NCBI GenBank assembly: GCA_021154855.1
Contig: JAJKHV010000106.1
Span: 1 to 38,341, forward strand
DNA length: 38,341 bases
Direction of reading: 5' to 3'
Source of the DNA: Solirubrobacterales bacterium
Lineage (GTDB): Bacteria; Actinomycetota; Thermoleophilia; Solirubrobacterales; 70-9
The notes below the pieces were generated by a model that was not told where the DNA came from, did not search any database, and worked only from the letters and a program-made list of their open reading frames with translations. Both the position numbers and the translations under genes were made by a program. Below, in pieces: positions 8,801 to 16,255 of this stretch. The first letter of the stretch is position 1. The number at the start of each line of letters is the position of its first letter.

Positions 8801-9460
8801 TTCTCCGCGATAATCCCCGCGGATCCCGCCTTCGTGCTCTCGCGCAATCTCTCCGCGGACGGCAGGCGCGCGTTCTTCCAAGCCGCCGACCCGCTGGTCG
8901 CCGCCGACACGAACGGCGCGGATGGCTGCCCCAACGAAAAATCCTCAATCGCCGTATTCCTCAGCTGCCAGGACGCCTATGAGTGGGAGGCTCAGGGCAC
9001 CGGCTCGTGCCCGGAAGACGCGCAGGACGGCGGCTGCCTGTACCTGCTTTCCACCGGCAAGAGTGAGCACGCCTCCTTTCTCCTCGATGCGTCGCCGAGC
9101 GGAGACGATGCTTTCGTCGCCACCTCCTCACCGAACCTGGTCCGCCAGGACCAAGACCAGCTGGTCGACGTCTACGACGTCCGCGTCCAGGGGGGGCTCT
9201 CGGCGCAGAATCAGCCGCCACCACCGCTCTGCGAAAGCGGCGAATCATGCCGTCCGACGACGAGCGCCGTGCCGGGCTTCCAGGCGCCCGCCACGGCGAC
9301 CTTCGCTGGTCCTGGCAACGCGAAAAGCGCCTGCCCGCCCGGTAAGCGGCAGTTGCACGAGAAAGGCAGGCGCCGCTGTGTCGCAAAACATCGCAAGCAC
9401 CGTCATGGCCATCGCAAGCACGAGCGAGCTGCGAAGCATGGAGGGGGAAGCAACCGATGA
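5861..9460 (+). CDS. Large secreted FN3 / beta-propeller surface protein
   Basis: This gene encodes 1199 residues from ATG 5861 (GGGGGAAG at 5851-5858); ATG 5903 and 5975 are in-frame alternatives that would shorten the unusually long basic N-terminus before the hydrophobic signal segment (about 47-63). Residues about 65-164 form a fibronectin-III-like domain (YHFEYG, LAPSTTYHLRVVA). Residues about 540-805 carry repeated AVDxxHLYWA-type blades resembling NHL/YWTD propellers (LYWANSG, IYWTNA, HVYWSRQ, LYWSVNG). Residues about 815-1130 carry SADGSTVLF/LSADGRRAFF blades of the WD40-like PD40 type. The C-terminus has a CPPGKRxL...RRRC motif followed by a His/Lys/Arg-rich tail, perhaps for wall or polyanion contact. 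A ligand-binding or adhesive surface role is inferred. It overlaps the next gene by ATGA, indicating translational coupling. Confidence 0.85.
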   Translation: MKLSREASIEKGNRMRRLGVSRQGSKGSRIKNRCTASRMGRDTRRSGAIALALLALLVGSASAAPPVIVSTSFSGVTTSSAVLRAEIDPKGKEARYHFEYGTSPCISNSCTKVPVPEGAIAAGAGAVSVAPLQIEGLAPSTTYHLRVVAKNPEKAEGTEAVFTTHRLSQAFGPCLDDVFRTGGLAPLGEPSALLPDCRAYEQASPVEKNGVDARGRFTWARTSLEGNGIVYGATSGIPGAEGSQELPFYLATRGGGAWSTQGLLPPPSAGQNVAMLGWSPDFSQSFSAADNKVGPLEDIALLSRSSTGGSLREVVPYGSGLEAPRLASSSPDGSRVVFESKTKLLPAAVAGASNVYFWDRSSGKLSLASVLNSASTEGESPPEGAFAGAYDWIGGTSSSNLHRGGAAASYYTHDEHTLASSGSVIFTAAGTGQLYMRVNPGRAQSALDGAGKCTDVAKKACTLHISATQRTLGKGEGGTDAAGTQPAAFMGAAADGSSVLFTSSEKLTNDATTGPEPSSAALGRANIVDGSGKDLELCLAKAKGVAVDGSHLYWANSGAGTIGRADLNCSSASREPQFITGADNPQYVALAGGYIYWTNAADGAKEAGTIGRAKLGAGGAEEVEEDYVEGATNPQGIAVDSEHLYWANAGNEDATRTIGQAKLGAGGAEEVNRSFIAVGDASQKFTPQGIAVNATHLYMTIDGAQEFSYLFRYDIGGNPVSREIFFDFDHRDLPGDRGVALDASHVYWSRQGGDSVGRINLNLESASAERAFIGGAGHPGGLAADATHLYWSVNGETPVNPGNDLYRYEPSTTTTGQLSDLSVDEADSGGAEVLGLLGASEDAKKVYFVANGVLATGAQPGDCKGAAEGSLSFSGQCSLYMTEEGEPTLFIARLDASGSMSDALDWLPKGELSGQIEKTARVSADGSTVLFRSQRKLSAYDNEGVPELYRYHIGDAGPSCISCNPTVEAPVGTPEFGNINFSAIIPADPAFVLSRNLSADGRRAFFQAADPLVAADTNGADGCPNEKSSIAVFLSCQDAYEWEAQGTGSCPEDAQDGGCLYLLSTGKSEHASFLLDASPSGDDAFVATSSPNLVRQDQDQLVDVYDVRVQGGLSAQNQPPPPLCESGESCRPTTSAVPGFQAPATATFAGPGNAKSACPPGKRQLHEKGRRRCVAKHRKHRHGHRKHERAAKHGGGSNR

Positions 9461-12400
9461 TCGTTCAGAAGAAGAGCCTCGTGCTCATCGCCGCGGTTTT
9501 CTTGGGAGCTTGGTGCTCGCTAAGCGGCCAGGCGATCGGCGCACCCGCCAAAGCAGCCTGGCTGCTTGACGCCACTTCCCTCCCGACGAACCTGGCCCCG
9601 GGCGCCGAAGGGGAAGTCTTCCTATACGCGGCCAACATCGGCGAAGCACCGACGAGCGGCGCTATCACCTTGAGCGACACGCTGCCGCCTGGCGTGACGC
9701 CGTTCAAATATGAAGCCCATAACAGTCAGCCAATGGATCCCCCCTCGGATCCATCCTGCTTGATTTCCCCGCCCACCATCATCTGCACAGAGCCGAATCC
9801 CCTCCCCCAGGGACGCCACCTGGAAGTGCGCGTCTTCGTAAAAGCGGGGGCGCTGCTGCCAGAAGGGGACCTGCCGAACGAAGCAAGCGTCAGCGGCGGC
9901 GGTGCGGAAGGAAAATCGACCGCGAACCAAATCCACATCAGCGCCACGCCGGCCGCCTTCGGCTTCCTGCCCGACTTCAGGGCGCTTCCCACCGAAGGGG
10001 ACGGCTCGAACGCCACCCTGGCTGCTTCGCATCCCTACGGGCTCACCGCCGACTTCGGCTTCCCCACGGAAAGGGTTCCGGGCGGCGCCCTGCCTCGCGG
10101 GGCGGGGCACGTGCGCGATATATCCGTCGACCTGCCGCGGGGGGAGATCGTCAACCCGGCGGCGACTCCGGTCCTCTGTACCGAGGCCGAACTGGTCACC
10201 GAGACTCCCGGCTGCCCGAAAGAATCGACGGTCGGCACGCTGACGGTGCGGAGCGTCGAAGCGACGGTGAAAGCCGCAACCTTTCCCATCTACAACATGG
10301 TGCCGCCGCCGGGCCAGCCGGCCGAGCTGGGAATGGACGCGTTCGGGGCTGGGATCTTTGTGCACGTGCAGGGCGGCGTGCGAAGCGACGGGGATTACGG
10401 GATCAGTGGCACGAGCAGGGACATCCTGGCGCTGACCGTTCACCCAGTCTTCGGCGTCAGCGCCGAATTGTGGGGCAATCCGTCCAATCCCGCCCACGAT
10501 AAGGTGCGCGGTCTCTGTTCCTTTCCACACGATCCGCCTGTATGCTCGGCGGAACCCACGAGCACCGCCCTGCTAACCCTGCCGAGCGATTGCCCGGGCC
10601 CGCCGCGAAGCGAAGTGCACGCCGACAGTTGGGAGGAACCGAGCCCTCCCAACCAGCTGAAGCAGATCAGCTACGGAGGGGTCGAAACCGAGGATTGCGG
10701 CTCACTGGAATTCGAGCCGACGATCGAGGCGAAGCCGACGACCAACTTGGCCGATTCCCCTTCGGGCCTCGACGTCGACTTGCACCAGCGCCAAGACTTC
10801 GAGTTCGAAGGTCGCTCCACGGCGCCGGTCAAAGACGTGACGTTGGCCTTGCCGGAAGGCCTCGTCGTCAATCCCTCCCAGGCAGATGGTCTGGGAGCCT
10901 GCACGGGCGGCCAGGCCGGCCTGAGGACCGGCGTGGGGCAGAGCCCGATTCACTTCAGCAAGGACCCCGCGCAGTGCCCGGACGCCGCGAAGATTGGCAG
11001 TGTCGAAGTCACCAGCCCGCTGCTTCCCGAATATGACGGAGCGGGCACGCATATCGCGGTCGATCCTGGAACGGGAAAAATCAAGCCGCGGCCATTGCAC
11101 GGCTTCCTCTACATCGCAAAGCCCTTTGAAAACCCCTTCGGCTCGCTCCTGGCGATTTACCTCACCATCGATGATCGCCAGAGCGGGGTGGTGGCGAAGC
11201 TCGCCGGCGAGGTGAAAGCCGATCCCGCCACCGGGCGGCTCACGACGACCTTCGAAGAAAACCCGCAGCTGCCGATCGAAGACGTGCGCGTGCACCTCTT
11301 CCCCGGCTCCCGGGCGGCGCTGCGCACGCCACCCGCCTGCGCTACGTACACGTCCGCTGCCCACCTCGTGCCCTGGAGCGCACCGGAAGGGGCGCCGGTG
11401 GATGAAAGCAGCTCCTTCCAGATCTCCGCCTCGCCCGGCGGCGGCCCCTGCCCGGCCGCGGCTTCGAATGCGCCCAACGTGTTCAGCTTCGAAGCCGGGA
11501 CGATCAGCCCCAAGGCCGGCGCGTTCAGTCCCTTCGTCCTTAAGGCGGCGCGAGCGGACGGTACGCAGGTTCCCTCCGGCTTCGAAGCGACCCTGCCCAA
11601 GGGCCTGATCGGCAGGTTGGCCGGCATCCCCTACTGCACCGAGGTCCAGATCGCCAAGGCCAGATCGCGCAGCCATCCCAACGAAGGCGCGCTTGAGCTC
11701 GCCGACCCAAGCTGCCCGTCGGCCTCCGAAGTCGGCACCGTCGATGTCGGCGCCGGCGCCGGCCCAACGCCCTTCCACACCCTTGGCCGCGTCTACATGG
11801 CCGGCCCCTACAAGGATGGGGCAGTGAGCTTCGTGATCATCACCCCCGCCGTCGCCGGTCCCTTCGACCTTGGCACGGTGGTAGTCAGGAGCGGGACCTA
11901 CGTCGATCCCGAAACGGCGCAGGTGCGGGCCGTCTCCGATCCCCTGCCGACGATTCTGGAAGGCATCCCGCTGGACGTGCGCTCGATCGCGCTGCGCTTG
12001 GGCCGGCCTGACTTCACGCTCAATCCGACCTCCTGCGAACCGATGTCGGTGCTCGCCACCGCCACCTCCGTCTTCAACCAGCCAGCGGCACTGAAGAGCC
12101 CCTTCCAGGTCGGGGGCTGCAAGTCCCTCTCCTACAAGCCGGCCCTCACCACCCGCCTCTTCGGCCCGGTGCGTCGCGGCGGCCATCCACGCCTTCGTAC
12201 CGTCTTTAAGGCAAAGCCGGGCGAAGCCAATACGGCTCGCATCGTCTTTGCCCTGCCGCACTCGGAGTTCATCGACCAGGCTCATTTCCGCACGATCTGC
12301 ACCCGTGTGCAATTCGCAGCCGATCAATGTCCGGCCGGTTCTGTCTACGGCCACATCAGGGCCATCACGCCTCTGCTCGATTACCCGCTCGAAGGGCCGC

Positions 12401-12750
12401 TCTACCTGCGCTCCTCAAACAACGAGCTCCCTGACGTGGTTGCCGCTCTGCGTGGCCCAGCCTCCCAACCAATCGAGATCGACCTCGACGGTCGTGTCGA
12501 TTCGATCAACGGTGGCGTTCGCACCACCTTCGCCGCCGTCCCCGACGCCCCGGTGACGAAGGCGATCGTCAGCCTGCAGGGCGGTAAGAAGGGCCTCTTC
12601 CAGAACTCGACCAACATCTGCAGGGGTACCCATCGTGCTTCCGTGCAGCTTCGCGGCCAAAACGGCAAGGCCCATCAGGTCAAGCCCCTGCTGAAGGCCC
12701 AGTGTGCAAAGAAAGCCTCCCGTCCGAAAGGCGGAGCAAAGGGCCGGTAG
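9457..12750 (+). CDS. Large secreted repeat protein with N-terminal DUF11-like domain
   Basis: This gene encodes 1097 residues. ATG 9457 overlaps the previous stop (ATGA), with GGAGGGGGAAG just upstream. A signal peptide covers residues 1-28. Residues about 40-165 resemble the DUF11/conserved-repeat beta-sandwich (SDTLPPGVTPF, LEVRVFVKAGALLPEGD, NEASVS). The remainder holds long modules with recurring features: LP.G....P, CTEAEL or CTEVQIA, a paired Cys in PGCPKES or PSCPSASE, then VGT(L/V), then IYNM or VYMA with P. The C-terminus is Lys/Arg-rich. This pattern suggests extended beta-domains each closed by a disulfide. Together with 5861 it forms a two-gene unit, so the two proteins are probably exported together and may form one surface structure (inference). 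Confidence 0.82.
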   Translation: MIVQKKSLVLIAAVFLGAWCSLSGQAIGAPAKAAWLLDATSLPTNLAPGAEGEVFLYAANIGEAPTSGAITLSDTLPPGVTPFKYEAHNSQPMDPPSDPSCLISPPTIICTEPNPLPQGRHLEVRVFVKAGALLPEGDLPNEASVSGGGAEGKSTANQIHISATPAAFGFLPDFRALPTEGDGSNATLAASHPYGLTADFGFPTERVPGGALPRGAGHVRDISVDLPRGEIVNPAATPVLCTEAELVTETPGCPKESTVGTLTVRSVEATVKAATFPIYNMVPPPGQPAELGMDAFGAGIFVHVQGGVRSDGDYGISGTSRDILALTVHPVFGVSAELWGNPSNPAHDKVRGLCSFPHDPPVCSAEPTSTALLTLPSDCPGPPRSEVHADSWEEPSPPNQLKQISYGGVETEDCGSLEFEPTIEAKPTTNLADSPSGLDVDLHQRQDFEFEGRSTAPVKDVTLALPEGLVVNPSQADGLGACTGGQAGLRTGVGQSPIHFSKDPAQCPDAAKIGSVEVTSPLLPEYDGAGTHIAVDPGTGKIKPRPLHGFLYIAKPFENPFGSLLAIYLTIDDRQSGVVAKLAGEVKADPATGRLTTTFEENPQLPIEDVRVHLFPGSRAALRTPPACATYTSAAHLVPWSAPEGAPVDESSSFQISASPGGGPCPAAASNAPNVFSFEAGTISPKAGAFSPFVLKAARADGTQVPSGFEATLPKGLIGRLAGIPYCTEVQIAKARSRSHPNEGALELADPSCPSASEVGTVDVGAGAGPTPFHTLGRVYMAGPYKDGAVSFVIITPAVAGPFDLGTVVVRSGTYVDPETAQVRAVSDPLPTILEGIPLDVRSIALRLGRPDFTLNPTSCEPMSVLATATSVFNQPAALKSPFQVGGCKSLSYKPALTTRLFGPVRRGGHPRLRTVFKAKPGEANTARIVFALPHSEFIDQAHFRTICTRVQFAADQCPAGSVYGHIRAITPLLDYPLEGPLYLRSSNNELPDVVAALRGPASQPIEIDLDGRVDSINGGVRTTFAAVPDAPVTKAIVSLQGGKKGLFQNSTNICRGTHRASVQLRGQNGKAHQVKPLLKAQCAKKASRPKGGAKGR

Positions 12751-12796
12751 GCCCGTCGAGACCAGATCTTCTTGATCACTACTGATGTCCCAGTCC

Positions 12797-12822
12797 ATCG
12801 AGCAACAAGGAGCAGTGACAAA
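12797..12822 (+). promoter_or_regulatory. Conserved leader ATCGAGCAAC...AAGGAG before paralogue 2
   Basis: ATCGAGCAAC begins 25 bases before the start and is followed by AAGGAG (12807-12812). The same ATCGAGCAA occurs 27 bases before the 16255 gene (16228-16236) and 34 bases before the 15300 gene (15266-15274). A looser version, ATCAAGAAAGCAAC, occurs 27 bases before 208. The conservation extends beyond the Shine-Dalgarno and helps fix the starts. Confidence 0.5.
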
Positions 12823-13727
12823 TGCGAAAGTATCTGAAGACAACGGGGGCGGTGGGCGTTGCGCTCGCGCTCGCATCGCTTGCCTCGTTCGTCGTCGCTG
12901 GGCCCGCCTCAGCGAAATTGACGGGTGAATTCACCAAGTTCGAATTCTGCCCCTACAAAACAGTGGGTGTGCGGAGGTGCATCAACTCACTCACCTCAGG
13001 CGGCGAAGTTGTGCTCGGCTCGAAGAAAGTGCCGATCGAAAAACCAGTGACCCTCCAGGGCGGCTATGAAGAAGCGCCCGAAGAAGGGCCCGAAGAAGGC
13101 TTTGCGAAATTTGTCGAAGCCACCAACGGGGTGACGCTTTCCAAAGCGCCCCAGAATGTGCCGGGCGGCCTCGCGGGAATCGTTCCTGAAGCCTCATCGC
13201 CGCCGCTGGTCAAAGCGCTGATCAAATTTTTCTTCGAAAACAGCCTGACCGGCGTCACCTCGACCCTCGAATTGGCAAAGCCCGCCAGTGAAATCCGGAT
13301 CAACGAAACACACTTGGCCGAAGGTCTCGGTGTAACGCTGAAACTACCGGTCAAGGTCCACCTCGAAAATCCCTTCCTGGGCAAATCATGCTATGTGGGT
13401 TCCAGCAGCTCGCCGATCAAATTGGAACTGCGCCCTGACACGACCAGTCCGCCCAAACCCAACGAACCAATCAGCGGCAATCCCGGAGAAGTCACCTTCC
13501 TTGAAAGCGCCAGGATCCTCAAGTTGAGTGGGGTCGAACTGGTTGACAACGCCTGGTCCGCTCCGGGACCGAGCGGCTGCGGTGGGATCCTCTCCTTCCT
13601 CGTCAACCCGATCATCAGCGCGCAGCTTGGTTCGACAACGGCCGGGCACAACAGCGCGAGGCTGAAAAACACGATCTGGGAGGCGACGGCAGCGGCGGTG
13701 AAAAAAAACTTTGAAACCGAAAAATGA
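12822..13727 (+). CDS. Secreted AKLTG-family protein, paralogue 2
   Basis: This gene encodes 301 residues. The signal peptide ends at ASA (29-31) before KLTGEF. AAGGAG (12807-12812) supports the start. It shares the family blocks (FCPYKTVGVRRC, VPGGLAG, LTGVTSTLELAKPASEIRI, VHLENPFLGKSCYVGSSSSPI, ELVDNAWSAPGPSGCGG). Instead of the NCKEISNFLLRxSC block of paralogues 1 and 4 it has a cysteine-free stretch (PEASSPPLVKALIKFFFENS), so only the four core cysteines, presumably two disulfides, remain. An acidic EExxEEGPEEG insertion lies near residues 80-92. It is followed 40 bases later by the 13768 secreted gene, so they are likely co-transcribed. Function is unknown. Confidence 0.85.
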   Translation: MRKYLKTTGAVGVALALASLASFVVAGPASAKLTGEFTKFEFCPYKTVGVRRCINSLTSGGEVVLGSKKVPIEKPVTLQGGYEEAPEEGPEEGFAKFVEATNGVTLSKAPQNVPGGLAGIVPEASSPPLVKALIKFFFENSLTGVTSTLELAKPASEIRINETHLAEGLGVTLKLPVKVHLENPFLGKSCYVGSSSSPIKLELRPDTTSPPKPNEPISGNPGEVTFLESARILKLSGVELVDNAWSAPGPSGCGGILSFLVNPIISAQLGSTTAGHNSARLKNTIWEATAAAVKKNFETEK

Positions 13728-13767
13728 GGCCCCTTAAGGGAATTCATTCGCAAGGAGAAGATCAAAG

Positions 13768-14391
13768 ATGAATCGTAAGCAAAAAAGTATCTTCCTGCGG
13801 GGCCTTCTGGCTGCCTTGGCCATCAGTGCCGTCTTCGCCGGCCCGGTCAGCGCCAGCCCCGCCTGGAATTTCGAAGGAAAATCGCTGGAAGGATCGGAAG
13901 TTATCCTCGGAGCTGCTTTTGAAAGCGCTCTGACCATTCCGGGTCTGACCACCAAGTGCGAAAATTTCCTTTACAAACTCACCATTAAAAATGAAGCTGG
14001 GAGCGGTAAAGGGGAACTAACCGAAATGCCGCTCTTCAACTGCACGACCGATAGCCCGGCGTGCGCGGTGAAATCGATCGGGGCGGAAACCCTGCCCTGG
14101 CCGGCGCACCTGACCAAAGTGGAACCCAGCAACTACATCGTGATCGAAAAAGCCAAAGTCGGCATCGTCTACAGCGGTGAAGAATGCTCCCTGGACGGGC
14201 TTTTGGTACGGATCACGGGAACGGCTGGCGGCCTTATCGACAACACGGCCGAAACGGCCAGCTTCAATCCGGCCAGCTTCAGTGCGACAAAAACCGAATT
14301 GAAAGCTCTCAGCAGCAAAGCCGAATGGGGCGGGGTCTTCCCGACGGAAGCGTTCCAATGGCACCGAAACCAGGCGCTGACGGCTTCCTAG
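13768..14391 (+). CDS. Secreted four-cysteine protein, copy 3 (no TTA bias)
   Basis: This gene encodes 207 residues with a signal peptide (residues 1-29, cleavage after VSA). AAGGAGA at 13752-13758 supports the start. Cysteines in TKCENF, LFNC, PAC and EEC contexts follow the order of the four conserved cysteines of the 1253 and 4993 products, and all three have a short hydrophobic strand (YxG or FGP) before the last one. Similarity is weak, so I treat it as the same broad family. Unlike the other two copies, its leucines avoid TTA. Its 3' end overlaps the start of the PEBP-like lipoprotein gene by 34 bases, which suggests one transcript with the flanking AKLTG genes. Function is unknown. Confidence 0.75.
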   Translation: MNRKQKSIFLRGLLAALAISAVFAGPVSASPAWNFEGKSLEGSEVILGAAFESALTIPGLTTKCENFLYKLTIKNEAGSGKGELTEMPLFNCTTDSPACAVKSIGAETLPWPAHLTKVEPSNYIVIEKAKVGIVYSGEECSLDGLLVRITGTAGGLIDNTAETASFNPASFSATKTELKALSSKAEWGGVFPTEAFQWHRNQALTAS

Positions 14392-15173
14392 CGCCAAGGG
14401 GCGAGACTGCGAGCGTCAGGTTTAGCCTGGCGCTCGCAGTGGCGCTTTGCCTGGCGATCCTCGGGGGATGCGGGGGAAGAGGTTCTGGGTCAGGCGCCGA
14501 GAGCGCCCAAGGGACATCAGGCCCTCCTCAGGCTGGGGCAAAGAGGCCGGCTTCTTCGACACCTCTTCCCGCCTCGCCCGCCGCGGAAGACGCACCGAGG
14601 CACGGCAAGGAACCTTCGCCGAGTTCCAATGGCGATGGGGCCAAGAACGGCAAGCGGATCGTCGTCCCAAAAGGACCGCCCGAGCCGGCGCCGACGCCGG
14701 CAGAACGAGCCCGGGCTACGGTAGCCGACATTGTCCTCTCGAGCCCGGGGCTCGCTCCCGCCGGAGGCGCCGCCGTCTCCTTGCCCGCTGTCTATACCTG
14801 TCGTGGCAATGACATCTGGCCTGAGCTTTCCTGGCGAGGCATGCCATCGAATACGGCTGAACTAGCCCTCTTCGCGATGAACGTGCAGCCGGTCCAAGGC
14901 AAGCTCTTTTTCGACTGGGCCGTCACCAACATAGACCCAGGCTTGGAAGGGCTCGAAGCCGGCAAGCTGCCGAAAGGCGCCGTCGTCGGGCAAAACAGTT
15001 TTGGGAAACAGGGCTATGAGATCTGCCCCCAGCGACCCGAAACCTTGATCTTCGCCCTCTACGCGCTGTCCCAACACCTGCCGGCTGAGCGCGGCTTCGA
15101 TCCGCACGAACTGAGGGACCGGATCCTGAAAGTCTCGAGGGATGCCGGTCTCCTGGCCGTGGTCGCTAGATAG
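14358..15173 (+). CDS. PEBP-like (YbhB/YbcL) lipoprotein
   Basis: This gene encodes 271 residues from ATG 14358, the only plausible start near the lipoprotein signal; it overlaps the preceding gene by 34 bases. Residues 22-37 are hydrophobic and end in LGGC, a lipobox with Cys38 as the likely lipidated residue. A Pro/Ser/Ala-rich spacer (about 40-110) follows, then a PEBP-like domain from about 118 to the end: PAVYTCRGNDIWPELSW, FFDWAVTNIDP, KGAVVGQNSFGKQGYEICP, FALYAL. The fold-level pattern fits bacterial PEBP, but the usual DPDAP and downstream HRY/HY ligand-site motifs are absent or altered, so ligand binding may differ. Expected location is the outer face of the membrane. The 3' end of a second copy opens the window, in both cases just upstream of an AKLTG gene. 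Confidence 0.8.
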   Translation: MAPKPGADGFLAPRGETASVRFSLALAVALCLAILGGCGGRGSGSGAESAQGTSGPPQAGAKRPASSTPLPASPAAEDAPRHGKEPSPSSNGDGAKNGKRIVVPKGPPEPAPTPAERARATVADIVLSSPGLAPAGGAAVSLPAVYTCRGNDIWPELSWRGMPSNTAELALFAMNVQPVQGKLFFDWAVTNIDPGLEGLEAGKLPKGAVVGQNSFGKQGYEICPQRPETLIFALYALSQHLPAERGFDPHELRDRILKVSRDAGLLAVVAR

Positions 15174-15265
15174 AAGACATCGAGTGGGAAAACTTGCTTT
15201 CGGGTTGCGTCCAAGCAATCCTCGAAGGACCGCTTTGCAGGAATGCCTGGAAGGGAATCCAGGTC

Positions 15266-15300
15266 ATCGAGCAACAGACTTGAGGGAGGAAGTGTGCGCA
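15266..15300 (+). promoter_or_regulatory. Conserved ATCGAGCAAC leader before paralogue 3
   Basis: ATCGAGCAAC at 15266-15275 precedes GGGAGGA (15284-15290) and the ATG at 15300. It is the same leader motif as before the 12822 and 16255 genes. An imperfect CCTGG...CCAGG hairpin lies just upstream (15246-15263). Confidence 0.45.
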
Positions 15301-16202
15301 TGAAAAGAGCTTTGGCCACATTCGCTTTGTCAGCGGTTATTTCGGCTGCACTCATCGTCTCCGCTTTTGTGAGCATAGCGTCGGCAGAACTGACTGGAGC
15401 CTTTGCGCGGTTTGCCTTTTGCCCCTACAAAACTGCGGGCGTCGATCGCTGTGCCCATTCGGTGACCAGCGGTGGCGAAGTTGTTCTCGGCTCGAAAACG
15501 GTGCCCATTGTGAACCCGGTGACCCTGCAAGGGGGCTACTCTGAACCGGCTGAAGAAGGCGAAGAAATTGGCTTTTCCAAATTCTTTGGAGCGACGAACG
15601 GGGAAACGCTTTCCAAAACGCCGCAGCCAGTTCCGGGCGGCCTGCTCGGGCTTGTGCCTCCTGAATCGTCGCCTTCCCTGGTCAAAGCGGCCGTGAAACT
15701 CGCGGCCGAAAACGGCTTGACGGGTGTCAATTCCACCTTGGAACTGGCGCGACCGGCGAGCGAGATTCGAATCAGCGAAAGCCATCTCGCCGAAGGCCAA
15801 GGCGTCGCCTTGATCCTGCCGCTCATGGCGCACCTTGAAAACCCGACCCTTGGCAACTCTTGCTATGTCGGCTCGAGCAGCTCGCCGATCATATGGGAAC
15901 TGCGCACGGATGCAACGGAACCGCCTCCCCCGAATGAATCCATCTCCGGTAACGCCGGGCTGATCAACTTCTTCGAAGGAGGGAGGATCGTCGAAGTCGA
16001 AGGCGCCGAGCTCGTCGACAACGCCTGGGCGGCCCCCGGCGCACATGGGTGTGGCGGCATCTTGTCGACGCTGATGGATCCGGTAATCAACGCCACGGCA
16101 GGCTTGCCTGCTGCGGCGGGACACAACACCGCGATCCTCGACACCGCCATCAGCGAGGCAAAGGCCTTTTCAGTCAACAAAAACGACGAAGAACATCCAT
16201 AA
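15300..16202 (+). CDS. Secreted AKLTG-family protein, paralogue 3
   Basis: This gene encodes 300 residues from ATG 15300 (GGGAGGA 9 bases upstream); a GTG two codons earlier is also possible. The signal peptide ends at ASA (27-29), leaving ELTGAF, so here Lys is replaced by Glu at the first mature position. The family blocks are present: FCPYKTAGVDRC, VPGGLLGLV, LTGVNSTLELARPASEIRI, HLENPTLGNSCYVGSSSSPI, ELVDNAWAAPGAHGCGG. It is of the four-cysteine type, like paralogue 2. It lies 126 bases after the PEBP-like lipoprotein, repeating the order seen at the window start, and 52 bases before paralogue 4. Short direct repeats (GGAACATCCATAA-like) straddle its stop codon. Function is unknown. Confidence 0.85.
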   Translation: MKRALATFALSAVISAALIVSAFVSIASAELTGAFARFAFCPYKTAGVDRCAHSVTSGGEVVLGSKTVPIVNPVTLQGGYSEPAEEGEEIGFSKFFGATNGETLSKTPQPVPGGLLGLVPPESSPSLVKAAVKLAAENGLTGVNSTLELARPASEIRISESHLAEGQGVALILPLMAHLENPTLGNSCYVGSSSSPIIWELRTDATEPPPPNESISGNAGLINFFEGGRIVEVEGAELVDNAWAAPGAHGCGGILSTLMDPVINATAGLPAAAGHNTAILDTAISEAKAFSVNKNDEEHP

Positions 16203-16227
16203 GGAACATCCATAAATGGCTCAAATT

Positions 16228-16255
16228 ATCGAGCAAGTTAGGAGCAGGGAAGATA
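16228..16255 (+). promoter_or_regulatory. Conserved ATCGAGCAA leader before paralogue 4
   Basis: ATCGAGCAA (16228-16236), then AGGAGCAG (16240-16247), then ATGCGAAAG at 16255. The stretch lines up almost base for base with that before 12822, which supports 16255 rather than the upstream in-frame ATG 16216 as the start. Confidence 0.5.

Noticed and set aside
10702-12354. Long open frame (550 codons) on the - strand inside the 9457 gene
   Set aside because: It is rich in Arg, Gly, Asp and Ala with no hydrophobic or motif structure, and it mirrors the GC-skewed codon positions of the real gene.
14184-14357. Longer N-terminus for the PEBP-like lipoprotein
   Set aside because: It would lie almost entirely inside the 13768 gene in another frame and would bury the lipoprotein signal.
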